8,778 nucleotides of DNA from Erysipelotrichaceae bacterium (GCA_030533035.1 JAUNJW010000076.1:1-8778); one strand, 5' to 3'; positions 1 to 5,957 are shown, counted from the stretch's first letter. A program made the numbers and translations. The notes: generated by a model not told the origin, from the sequence alone.

Positions 1-1139
1 TCGGCGCTGACTTTAAAAAAGACACAGCCGAAATGAAAAAGACCTCTGTCCACGCGGTCAGATATTCAGCGGCCTTCTCCTCATCGGTCGCCATGATGGG
101 CTCCATTGCCCTGGCGCTGGTGCTCTGGAAGGGCGGCTATCTGACCAGGGACGGCGTGATGATGATCGGCACCCTGTCCGTCTTCATGAGCTATGCCATG
201 AACCTGATGGAGCCGATCCAGTTCATCATTGAAACCATCGCGGCCCTGATCGCGATACAGGTCAACATTGAACGCTTTACAAAGCTGATGGAGACAGAAA
301 GCGATGTCGCCGATTCGAAGGAAGTCATTGAAAAGTACGGCGATGCCTTCAATCCGAAAAAAGAAAACTGGGAACCGCTGGAAGGCGATGTGGAATTCCG
401 CGACGTCAGCTTCATGTATCCGGACGGAAATGAAATGGTTCTGGAGCACTTCGATCTGAAAGTGCCCAGGGGTACAAATGTCGCGATCGTCGGGGAGACC
501 GGCGCCGGCAAATCAACCCTGGTCAATCTGGTCTGCCGTTTCTTTGAACCGACTGAAGGCCAGGTTCTGATTGACGGCCGCGACGCCCGGGAAAGATCGC
601 AGCTCTGGCTGCATTCCAATATCGGCTATGTCCTGCAGACGCCGCACCTGTTCTCCGGAACTGTCCGCGACAACCTGCGCTATGGCAAGCCCGACGCCTC
701 CGATGAGGAAATCATGGCGGCGCTGAAGCTTGTCTCAGCCGAATCTGTTCTTGCGAAAATGGACAAGGGTCTCGACAGTGAAGTCGGTGAAGGCGGCGAC
801 CTGCTTTCCACCGGTGAGAAACAGCTGCTTTCATTTGCCAGGGCAATTCTCGCGGATCCGCGGATCCTTGTTCTGGATGAGGCGACAGCTTCCATTGACA
901 CCCTGACGGAAAAGGCGATCCAGGACGCAATCGCGACAGTCATCAAAGGACGGACATCCTTCGTGATTGCCCACCGTCTGTCCACGATTGTCGACGCCGA
1001 TGTGATCCTGGTTGTCCAGGATGGAAAGATCATCGAGCGCGGCAGACACCGCGAGCTGATGCGGAAGAAGGGATACTATTATGATCTCTATACCCGCCAG
1101 TATGAGGAAATGATCGTCAACCAGCTCGGCACTGCATAA
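1..1139 (+). CDS. ABC transporter half-subunit, exporter type (membrane domain fused to ATPase), 5' partial
   Basis: The reading frame is open back to base 3 without a stop, so the gene starts upstream of the window and the ATG at 33 is internal. What remains is the end of the transmembrane domain (two hydrophobic segments, about residues 15-34 and 42-75 counted from the ATG at 33) and a complete nucleotide-binding domain. The latter has Walker A GETGAGKST (154-162), Q-loop Gln202, signature LSTGE (258-262), Walker B ILVLDE with the catalytic Glu283, D-loop SID (287-289) and H-loop His314. The signature is LSTGE rather than LSGGQ, which I associate with members of heterodimeric multidrug/lipid-type exporters. 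The intact Glu and His suggest this is the catalytically competent half. ATP hydrolysis would drive export across the cytoplasmic membrane; the substrate cannot be read from the sequence. A partner half-transporter may lie upstream. The gene ends at a strong terminator. The family is certain, the specificity unknown. Confidence 0.93.
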   Translation, partial: GADFKKDTAEMKKTSVHAVRYSAAFSSSVAMMGSIALALVLWKGGYLTRDGVMMIGTLSVFMSYAMNLMEPIQFIIETIAALIAIQVNIERFTKLMETESDVADSKEVIEKYGDAFNPKKENWEPLEGDVEFRDVSFMYPDGNEMVLEHFDLKVPRGTNVAIVGETGAGKSTLVNLVCRFFEPTEGQVLIDGRDARERSQLWLHSNIGYVLQTPHLFSGTVRDNLRYGKPDASDEEIMAALKLVSAESVLAKMDKGLDSEVGEGGDLLSTGEKQLLSFARAILADPRILVLDEATASIDTLTEKAIQDAIATVIKGRTSFVIAHRLSTIVDADVILVVQDGKIIERGRHRELMRKKGYYYDLYTRQYEEMIVNQLGTA

Positions 1140-1142
1140 AGA

Positions 1143-1199
1143 AAAAGAGGAAGTTTCACTGAATGATGAATTATCATCATTGGGAAAACTTCCTCTTTT
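1143..1199. terminator. Bidirectional intrinsic terminator between the ABC gene and the Nudix gene
   Basis: A perfect 14-bp stem (AAAAGAGGAAGTTT at 1143-1156 with AAACTTCCTCTTTT at 1186-1199) encloses a second 8-bp stem (AATGATGA 1162-1169 with TCATCATT 1174-1181, loop ATTA). The A-rich start and T-rich end give a U-tract on either strand. It lies 3 nt after the ABC stop codon and 2 nt from the Nudix stop codon of the opposite strand, so it should end both convergent transcripts. Confidence 0.92.
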
Positions 1200-1201
1200 G
1201 G

Positions 1202-1738
1202 TTATTTATATGGCTTTGCGGGTGTTTGAGGAAAATTCCATGTTCCGCTCAGATAGCCGTTCAGGAAAGCCTGGGCAAGGGAATTCCTGCGGATCCGGCT
1301 GCGGGCTTCGTCAATTCCCATCCAGCTCCAGGAATCAATTTCCTCATTGGGGACCGCGTCGGCGTCACTGACAACGGCAGTGAAGTTGAACATGAGGGTG
1401 TTGGAGGGCGCGTAGAAGTGGGAACGGTTGAAGGAGAGAAACTGCACCTCAAGGCCAAGCTCCTCGCGGATTTCCCTGATGGCCGCGTCTTCCGCGTCTT
1501 CGCCCCGGTTGATATAGCCGGCGCAGAGGATATACTCGTCGCCGCCGTACTGGCGGATCAGGAGCACTTTGTCACGCTTCGGATTGGTGATGATCATGGA
1601 AACACCGGCGTTGAATACCGGGAAGCGGTAGGCATTGCATACAGGACACCAGGGAATGTTTTTTTCTTCAGAAGCCAGGTACTTTTCTTCCAGCTTCGCG
1701 CCGCACTGCATGCAGTGGATCATTCTGACCGGCGGCAT
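1202..1738 (-). CDS. Zinc-ribbon Nudix hydrolase, NADH pyrophosphatase (NudC)-like
   Basis: This 178-residue protein has an N-terminal zinc ribbon with four cysteines (Cys9, Cys12, Cys31, Cys34) followed by a Nudix domain. The Nudix box matches GX5EX7REUXEEXGU exactly (Gly74 to Leu96, with RE at 88-89 and EE at 92-93), so metal-dependent pyrophosphate-bond cleavage is expected. Zinc ribbon plus Nudix is the NudC layout (NAD(H) to NMN(H) plus AMP, or removal of NAD caps from RNA). The NudC specificity motif SQPWPFP downstream of the box is absent: the aligned segment reads SHFYAPSNTLM (106-116), keeping only the Ser and LM of SQPWPFPQSLM. The protein is also shorter than E. coli NudC and lacks its N-terminal domain. 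The true substrate may therefore be another nucleoside diphosphate derivative. It is the second gene of an operon, 6 nt after ppk2. The chosen ATG has a GGGTGA ribosome site (1749-1754) inside the end of ppk2; Met6 is an alternative start. Confidence 0.88.
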   Translation of the reverse strand: MPPVRMIHCMQCGAKLEEKYLASEEKNIPWCPVCNAYRFPVFNAGVSMIITNPKRDKVLLIRQYGGDEYILCAGYINRGEDAEDAAIREIREELGLEVQFLSFNRSHFYAPSNTLMFNFTAVVSDADAVPNEEIDSWSWMGIDEARSRIRRNSLAQAFLNGYLSGTWNFPQTPAKPYK

Positions 1739-1744
1739 GGACGT

Positions 1745-2611
1745 TTATTCACCCAGTTCCTCATGCAGCCGATCAGCCCAGCCCTGGAATTCCTCCAGTC
1801 TTTCTTTTGTGACTTCCGGCCAGCGGGGATCCATTTCCTTCAGCGCCGCAAGGATGATTTCGGAGACGACATAGCGCATGTACCACTTATGGTCAGCAGG
1901 CACGACATACCAGGGAGCGTATTCCGTGGCTGTTTCATTGATGGCATCCTCGAAAGCCTGCTGGTAGGCGTCCCAGTACTGTCTTTCCTCAACGTCGCCG
2001 CTGGAGAACTTCCAGTTCTTTTCCGGCTCCTCGATTCTGGCGAGGAAGCGTCTGGCCTGTTCATCCTTGGAGACATTCAGGAAGATTTTGACAATGCGGA
2101 TATTGTTGTTATAGAGATATTTCTCAAAATTACGGATGTCTTCATAGCGGTTGTCAATAACCTTGTCCATGTCGATCCTTCTGGACTGGGCCTGGGCGAG
2201 GTAGAGCTTTTTGACCTTGCCGATCAGGACATCTTCATAATGGGAACGGTTGAAGATGGCAATTTCTCCCTTGGCCGGCACCTGGGCGGCAATCCGCCAG
2301 AGATAGTCGTGGGCCAGCTCTGTTGAGCTGGGCGACTTGAAAGCAGCTTCATAGACACCGTGCGGGGAAAGGCACTGCAGGACATGGGTGATTGTGCCGT
2401 CCTTGCCGGCGGCGTCCATGGCCTGGAAGACAATGATCAGGCCTTCTTTCTTTTCGGCGTAAAGCTTCTGCTGGAGTTCGTCGAGCTTCTCCTCATTGGC
2501 TTTCATCTTTTCCTTTGCGTCTTTTTTGTCATCGCAAAGCTTTGTTTCATCAGTGGAGACTTTTTTGATTTTAAAGGCTTTGGAGCCGTCATAGCGGTAG
2601 TCTTTGAACAT
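1745..2611 (-). CDS. ppk2: Polyphosphate:nucleotide phosphotransferase, PPK2 family (class III type)
   Basis: The predicted 288-residue cytoplasmic enzyme transfers phosphate from inorganic polyphosphate to AMP/ADP, or the reverse. A charged N-terminal region (about 20-55) precedes the P-loop kinase-like core. Visible motifs are Walker A QAMDAAGKDG (63-72), the acceptor-side segment FKSPSSTELAHDYLWR (91-106), Walker B region IAIFNRSHYEDVLI (117-130), the Arg-rich lid (about 186-210) and WYVVPADHKWYMR (234-246). The FNRSHYEDVL form of Walker B resembles the PPK2 group able to phosphorylate both AMP and ADP (class III, TIGR03709-like). That subclass is inferred, not proven. The ATG at 2611 is preferred because AGAAAGGAG lies 10 nt upstream; a longer frame from a TTG at 2674 would run across the likely promoter. 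It is first in the operon with the Nudix gene. No ppk1 is visible in the window. Confidence 0.93.
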   Translation of the reverse strand: MFKDYRYDGSKAFKIKKVSTDETKLCDDKKDAKEKMKANEEKLDELQQKLYAEKKEGLIIVFQAMDAAGKDGTITHVLQCLSPHGVYEAAFKSPSSTELAHDYLWRIAAQVPAKGEIAIFNRSHYEDVLIGKVKKLYLAQAQSRRIDMDKVIDNRYEDIRNFEKYLYNNNIRIVKIFLNVSKDEQARRFLARIEEPEKNWKFSSGDVEERQYWDAYQQAFEDAINETATEYAPWYVVPADHKWYMRYVVSEIILAALKEMDPRWPEVTKERLEEFQGWADRLHEELGE

Positions 2612-2621
2612 GGAAGTGAAA

Positions 2622-2630
2622 CTCCTTTCT
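2622..2630 (-). promoter_or_regulatory. Ribosome binding site that fixes the ppk2 start
   Basis: Read on the minus strand the site is AGAAAGGAG, 10 nt before the ATG at 2611. It decides against the 21-residue longer frame that begins with TTG at 2674. Confidence 0.8.
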
Positions 2631-2639
2631 TCTGTGATC

Positions 2640-2648
2640 ATCATATCA
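2640..2648 (-). promoter_or_regulatory. Possible extended -10 promoter of ppk2
   Basis: On the minus strand the sequence is TGATATGAT (TG-N-TATGAT). It lies between the tRNA-Pro terminator and the ppk2 ribosome site, 28 nt from the start codon. No good -35 box is seen 16-18 nt upstream (AAAAGA at the 17-nt position), so the call rests on the extended -10 and its position. Confidence 0.45.
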
Positions 2649-2681
2649 CTGAAAAGGAGAGTTCTTTTTTGCAATCATCAG

Positions 2682-2712
2682 AAAAAAGAAAAGACCCGTA
2701 AACGGATCTTTC
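2682..2712 (-). terminator. Intrinsic terminator of tRNA-Pro
   Basis: Minus-strand stem AAAGATCCG / CGGGTCTTT (2703-2711 with 2690-2698, one T-G wobble), loop TTTA. A T-rich tract (TTTTCTTTTTT pattern) follows on the minus strand. It begins 3 nt after the tRNA CCA end and separates the tRNA from ppk2. Confidence 0.85.
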
Positions 2713-2714
2713 AA

Positions 2715-2791
2715 TGGTCGGGGTGACGAGATTCGAACTCACGACCTCTTCGTCCCGAACGAAGCGCTCTACCAAGCTGAGCCACACCCCG
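2715..2791 (-). tRNA. tRNA-Pro (anticodon CGG), CCA encoded
   Basis: The minus strand folds into a full cloverleaf: acceptor CGGGGTG / CACCCCG, D-arm GCTC...GAGC, anticodon stem CTTCG / CGAAG with loop TTCGGGA (C34 G35 G36), 5-nt variable region, T-arm GTGAG / CTCGT around TTCGAAT (first pair G-T). Discriminator A is followed by an encoded CCA at 2715-2717. The body is 74 nt without CCA. Anticodon CGG reads CCG proline codons. G36 followed by G37 is the recognition feature of TrmD substrates (m1G37), and trmD is encoded nearby at 4132. Confidence 0.97.
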
Positions 2792-2806
2792 ACGTTCAGC
2801 GTGACT

Positions 2807-2815
2807 ATATTAGCA
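2807..2815 (-). promoter_or_regulatory. Extended -10 promoter of tRNA-Pro
   Basis: Minus-strand TGCTAATAT (TG-C-TAATAT) ends 15 nt before the tRNA 5' end, a suitable distance for a short 5' leader. The hexamer at the -35 position (TGGCTT, 17-nt spacer) is weak. Confidence 0.6.
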
Positions 2816-2886
2816 CACCCTTTCTGAAAAAGCCACCATAATTTTTTTCTTTGTCAAAAACTGCCGGCCGGGCGCCCTGTATCCTG

Positions 2887-2895
2887 TGATAAGAT
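2887..2895 (+). promoter_or_regulatory. Extended -10 promoter of the capA-trmD operon
   Basis: TGATAAGAT (TG-A-TAAGAT) lies 34 nt before the CapA start codon and is followed by the GGGAGG ribosome site at 2919-2924. The -35 position is GC-rich (GCCGGG) and does not match TTGACA. It is divergent from the tRNA-Pro promoter about 75 nt away. Confidence 0.55.
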
Positions 2896-2929
2896 ATTCC
2901 GCAGATGGGCAGGCAGCCGGGAGGTAAGT

Positions 2930-4129
2930 ATGGCAAAGAAAAAGAAACAGTTCAGAACAGGCACGCTGCTGATGATACTGCTGGCACTTGCGGCGCTGAC
3001 GGGCTTCGGAATCTGGATCATCCGCGGAAATGGCTCAAGGCAGCACTATGACAAGCAGCCTGCCGCGGTGCATCTCAGAAATACCGGAGAAGGCTACTCA
3101 CCGGTGATTGAAACCCATGAAGCGACACTGTTCATGGTCGGCGACGCCCTGCTTCATGACACTGTATACAATGACGCGAGAACCGCTGACGGCGGCTGGG
3201 ACTTCACAAAGCAGATCTCCCGGATCGGCGCGATTGCGCAGCAGTATGACCTTGCGTATTTTAACCAGGAAACAATCCTCGGCGGCGAGGAGCTCGGCCT
3301 TTCCAATTATCCGATGTTCAACTCACCCCAGGAATGGGGCCGGGATATGGTTGCCCAGGGCTTCAACCTGGTTTCAACCGCCACCAACCACGCCCTCGAC
3401 AGATGGGGCGCCGGCATTGAAGCTTCCAAGAAATTCTGGGAACAGCAGGAAGGCGTCGTCGAGGACGGCACCAACAGATCCTGGGATGAATTCAATGAAC
3501 TGCCTGTCTATGAAGTCAACGGCATCTCCTATGTCTTTGTCTCCTGGACCTACGGCATGAACGGCCTGCAGTGTCCGGAAGGGGAGGAATACCTCGTCAA
3601 CTGCTACCGCGATTATATGGATGAAATGTTTGAGCAGGTCAGAAAAGGCAAGGAACTGGCTGACGTCGTCATTGTCGCCATCCACTGGGGCGATGAATAT
3701 TCGATGGAGCCCAACGAAGAACAGCTGACCCTGGCCCGCCAGCTTTCCGACGCCGGCGCGGATATCATTATCGGCAACCATGTCCACTGCATCCAGCCGG
3801 TTGAGTGGATCAACAACAGGACGATCTGTTTCTACGCGCTGGGCAATCTGATCTCTGACCAGTGGCCGTGGGAAAAATCGATGATCGGCATGATGGGGGC
3901 TCTCAAGATTACCAAGACAACTCAGGGAAATCAGTCGGAAGTAAAGATTTCAGACGTTAAGGCGGATCTGCACTGGACCTATTCCAACCGCAGCGCCCAC
4001 AAAAACTTTGAGGCAATCCCGTTCTCTAAGCTCAATGATTCTCTCTATCCGGGCTATCAGGAAGTCTACAGCCGCTATGCCCCGGTCATCACGGAAATGG
4101 ATGATTCCATCCAGGTCGGCGGCTTCTGA
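2930..4129 (+). CDS. CapA-family (PGA_cap) membrane-anchored metallophosphatase-like protein
   Basis: This 399-residue protein has a lysine-rich N-terminus (KKKK at 3-6) and one hydrophobic segment (about 12-31), giving a signal anchor with the bulk outside the membrane. The rest is a CapA/PgsA domain with the family's conserved blocks: MVGD (69-72), YFNQE (110-114), STATNHALD (149-157), AIHWGDEY (250-257), GNHVHCIQP (282-290) and YALGNLISDQ (302-311). The paired Asp/Asn/His residues fit a calcineurin-like metal site. CapA proteins are known from poly-gamma-glutamate capsule synthesis or transport (PgsA/CapA), but no capB/capC or other capsule gene is present here. The role could be another cell-envelope hydrolase or anchor function. 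The ATG has GGGAGG 5 nt upstream. trmD starts 2 nt after its stop, suggesting co-transcription and coupled translation. Confidence 0.9.
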   Translation: MAKKKKQFRTGTLLMILLALAALTGFGIWIIRGNGSRQHYDKQPAAVHLRNTGEGYSPVIETHEATLFMVGDALLHDTVYNDARTADGGWDFTKQISRIGAIAQQYDLAYFNQETILGGEELGLSNYPMFNSPQEWGRDMVAQGFNLVSTATNHALDRWGAGIEASKKFWEQQEGVVEDGTNRSWDEFNELPVYEVNGISYVFVSWTYGMNGLQCPEGEEYLVNCYRDYMDEMFEQVRKGKELADVVIVAIHWGDEYSMEPNEEQLTLARQLSDAGADIIIGNHVHCIQPVEWINNRTICFYALGNLISDQWPWEKSMIGMMGALKITKTTQGNQSEVKISDVKADLHWTYSNRSAHKNFEAIPFSKLNDSLYPGYQEVYSRYAPVITEMDDSIQVGGF

Positions 4130-4131
4130 AA

Positions 4132-4860
4132 ATGAGAATTACGGTTCTCACCATATTTCCTGAATTCTTTGACAGCTTTCTTGATTCCGTCCTTGTGAAA
4201 AGAGCGGCGGAAAAGGGACTGCTCGAGGTGGAAATCAGGGATATTAAAGATTACGCGGACGGCAGCTTCCGTCATATCGATGATTCTCCCTATGGCGGCG
4301 GTGCCGGAATGATCATGCGCTGCGAACCTCTGATCGGCTGTCTGGAAGCGGTAAAAACCGGAAACAGTCATACGGTCATGTTCATGCCCGGCGGTGTACC
4401 CTATACCCAGGACAAGGTTCATGAATATACCGGCATGGATCATCTGATCCTGATCTGCGGCCATTATGAAGGCATCGACGCCAGGGTGAATTCATACTGT
4501 GACGAGTTCATTTCTGTCGGTGACTATGTCCTCTCCGGCGGTGAAATCCCGGCCATGGCCGTCATCGATTCCATCGTCCGCCTGCTCGGCACAATCCGGA
4601 AGGCAAGCACGGAAGAGGAATCATTTGAAAACGGCCTGCTCGAATATCCCCAGTACACAAGACCGGCGGATTTTCGCGGCATGAAAGTGCCGGCGGTGCT
4701 GATGTCGGGCAATCATAAGGAAATAGAAAAATGGCGGCTGAAGGAATCGCTCCGGCTGACGGCGGAAATCAGGCCCGATCTGCTGGCGGACAGGGAACTG
4801 AGTGAAGCTGAAAAAAAGCTGCTTGAAGAGATTGAAAAAGAAAAGAACAATCCGCGGTGA
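4132..4860 (+). CDS. trmD: tRNA (guanine-N1-)-methyltransferase TrmD
   Basis: TrmD places m1G at position 37 of tRNAs carrying G36-G37 (Pro, some Leu and Arg), using S-adenosylmethionine, and thereby prevents +1 frameshifting. This 242-residue protein has normal length and the SPOUT trefoil-knot motifs: DSPYGGGAGMIMR (51-63), LICGHYEGIDARV (107-119) and SVGDYVLSGGEIPAMAVIDS (128-147). The C-terminal domain contains YTRPADFRGMKVPAVLMSGN (175-194). Arg150 matches E. coli Arg154. The segment after it is about two residues shorter than in E. coli, and the position of the catalytic Asp169 appears to hold Glu163 (EEESF instead of EDSF). The knot segment reads MPGG where E. coli has SPQG. The gene is not in the usual rpsP-rimM-trmD-rplS order; it follows a CapA-family gene by 2 nt and has no strong ribosome site of its own, so it probably depends on coupling. 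Its stop codon lies inside a terminator hairpin. Confidence 0.95.
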   Translation: MRITVLTIFPEFFDSFLDSVLVKRAAEKGLLEVEIRDIKDYADGSFRHIDDSPYGGGAGMIMRCEPLIGCLEAVKTGNSHTVMFMPGGVPYTQDKVHEYTGMDHLILICGHYEGIDARVNSYCDEFISVGDYVLSGGEIPAMAVIDSIVRLLGTIRKASTEEESFENGLLEYPQYTRPADFRGMKVPAVLMSGNHKEIEKWRLKESLRLTAEIRPDLLADRELSEAEKKLLEEIEKEKNNPR

Positions 4861-4870
4861 TTGTTCTTTT
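4841..4870. terminator. Shared bidirectional terminator overlapping the trmD and azlD stop codons
   Basis: A perfect 12-bp stem (AAAAGAACAATC 4841-4852 with GATTGTTCTTTT 4859-4870) closes a 6-nt loop CGCGGT. The left arm is formed by the last codons of trmD, whose TGA is at 4858-4860. The right arm includes two bases of the azlD TAA (4869-4871, minus strand). U-rich ends exist in both directions (TTTTAT on plus, TTTTCTTTTTC on minus), so both convergent operons can stop here. Confidence 0.9.
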
Positions 4871-5180
4871 ATAATCCCATCAGCAGTTCGGTGACAAATA
4901 CAGCCGCGCAGCACACCGCCGCGACAAAGGGCAGGCTCTTCCCGTTCCAGGCCAGGACAATTCCCGCCCCGAGCGCGATCGCGCCGGAAACCGGGGAGGC
5001 GGTGGAGGTGATAATGGCAGGGAAAGTCATCACCGCCAGCGTGGCGTAGGGAACATAATACAGGAAGGAACGGATAAAGCGGCTTCTGATCGGTTTGCGG
5101 ATCAGGGTCAGCGGCAGGACGCGGATCAGGTAGGAGACCAGGCCGGACAGGAGGATGTAGACCATCAGATTATGCTTCAT
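4869..5180 (-). CDS. azlD: AzlD-type small subunit of branched-chain amino acid exporter
   Basis: This protein of about 103 residues is almost entirely hydrophobic, with around four membrane segments. The family-like start (YILLSGLVSYLIRVLPLTLI) is followed by SFLYYVPYATLAVMTFPAII and AIALGAGIVLAWNGKSLPFV. AzlD/YgaH proteins pair with AzlC/YgaZ to export branched-chain amino acids or their analogues. The ATG at 5180 is chosen over the upstream 9-residue extension because AGGAGG (5187-5192, minus) lies 6 nt before it. The gene overlaps the end of azlC by 11 nt, so translation is probably coupled to keep the two subunits balanced. The stop codon sits in the terminator shared with trmD. Confidence 0.9.
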   Translation of the reverse strand: MKHNLMVYILLSGLVSYLIRVLPLTLIRKPIRSRFIRSFLYYVPYATLAVMTFPAIITSTASPVSGAIALGAGIVLAWNGKSLPFVAAVCCAAVFVTELLMGL

Positions 5181-5919
5181 GTTCCGCCTCCTGTTCAATT
5201 TCATCATCAGCGCGCGGGCACAGGACTGACGCTGCGGCCGCGATCAGTATTGTCAGCACAATGGTTTTGGTGCCGCCGCTCATATGCAGGAAACTGACCT
5301 GCTCGCAGACAAAGCTCAGCAGGAAGCCTGCCGCGACAGTGGCCGCGACCGCCTTGTCGGTTCTTGAAGGGGGAATGATGATGGCCAGGAACATTCCGAA
5401 CAGAGCCACCGAGAGTGCCCTGACAAGGCGTTCAGGCAGGATGTTGCCGGCAACGATGCCGCCGGCGGAACCAAGCGCCCACATGAAGGCGGAGAAACCC
5501 AGCGCCCCGTAGTAATACCATGGCGACAGCCAGCCTTTGTAATTGATGCCGAGGCCGAACAGTTCATCCGTCACGCCATAGCCGACCGCGAAGCGGTGGA
5601 GAAGAGGGGTATCCTGGGAGAACTTCTGGCTCAGGGCAGTGGACATCAGCAGGTAGCGGGCATTGGTCACCAGCAGGACGATTACCATTTCTATATAAGG
5701 CGCGTCGGCCGCGATGACCTGCAGGACAGCATATTCACCGGCGGAAGCCAGGTCGAGCAGGGAAAACAGGAATCCCTGGCCGGGGCTCATGCCGATATTC
5801 TTCATGATGATTCCCAGTGAGAAAGAAACCGCGAAGTAGCCCAGGGCAATCGGCAGGCCGTCCCTGAGGCCATGGCGGAAATCTTCTTTCACTGTAAAGT
5901 TTTTCTTTGTTTTTTTCAT
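5170..5919 (-). CDS. azlC: AzlC-type large subunit of branched-chain amino acid exporter
   Basis: This protein of about 249 residues has a polar, Lys-rich N-terminus and then the AzlC/YgaZ start block FRHGLRDGLPIALGYFAVSF. Further family features are a central NARYLLMSTALSQ block, GYGVTDELFGL, and several membrane helices. It forms the larger half of the AzlCD exporter. The tail (ADDEIEQEAEHEA) is acidic and cytoplasmic-looking. Where many relatives have an AGASQFA-like block this one reads SAGEYAV, a Gln-to-Glu change inside a membrane helix. The start at 5919 is the ATG nearest the first conserved block; frames reaching to 6042 add non-conserved sequence. No Shine-Dalgarno site precedes it, and a promoter lies immediately upstream, so the mRNA may be nearly leaderless. 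The next gene, azlD, overlaps it. Confidence 0.9.
   Translation of the reverse strand: MKKTKKNFTVKEDFRHGLRDGLPIALGYFAVSFSLGIIMKNIGMSPGQGFLFSLLDLASAGEYAVLQVIAADAPYIEMVIVLLVTNARYLLMSTALSQKFSQDTPLLHRFAVGYGVTDELFGLGINYKGWLSPWYYYGALGFSAFMWALGSAGGIVAGNILPERLVRALSVALFGMFLAIIIPPSRTDKAVAATVAAGFLLSFVCEQVSFLHMSGGTKTIVLTILIAAAASVLCPRADDEIEQEAEHEA
5187..5192 (-). promoter_or_regulatory. Ribosome binding site that fixes the azlD start
   Basis: Minus-strand AGGAGG inside the 3' end of azlC, 6 nt before the ATG at 5180. It supports the shorter azlD start and coupled translation of the pair. Confidence 0.8.
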
Positions 5920-5928
5920 GCTGTTTAC

Positions 5929-5957
5929 ATTTATAGCAGGCATGTGTACAGAAGTAA
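5929..5957 (-). promoter_or_regulatory. Promoter of azlCD, extended -10, very close to the start codon
   Basis: Minus strand: -35-like TTTACT, about 17 nt spacer, then TG-C-TATAAA. Only 10 nt separate the -10 box from the azlC ATG at 5919, so transcription should begin within a few bases of the start codon. It is the only promoter in the window with a reasonable -35 match (4 of 6). Confidence 0.55.

Noticed and set aside
1163..2326. A 387-codon plus-strand open frame across the Nudix and ppk2 genes
   Set aside because: The opposite strand encodes two clear enzymes with complete motifs. This frame begins inside the terminator hairpin, crosses the operon junction and has no domain of its own.
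2612..2674. A 21-residue N-terminal extension of PPK2 from a TTG start
   Set aside because: The extension would be translated across the extended -10 element and the strong ribosome site, and it does not look like PPK2 sequence. The ATG at 2611 is better placed.
2852..2857. A perfect minus-strand TTGACA upstream of tRNA-Pro
   Set aside because: No -10 element lies 15-19 nt downstream; the TAATAT box is about 40 nt away. It is probably chance in an AT-rich stretch.
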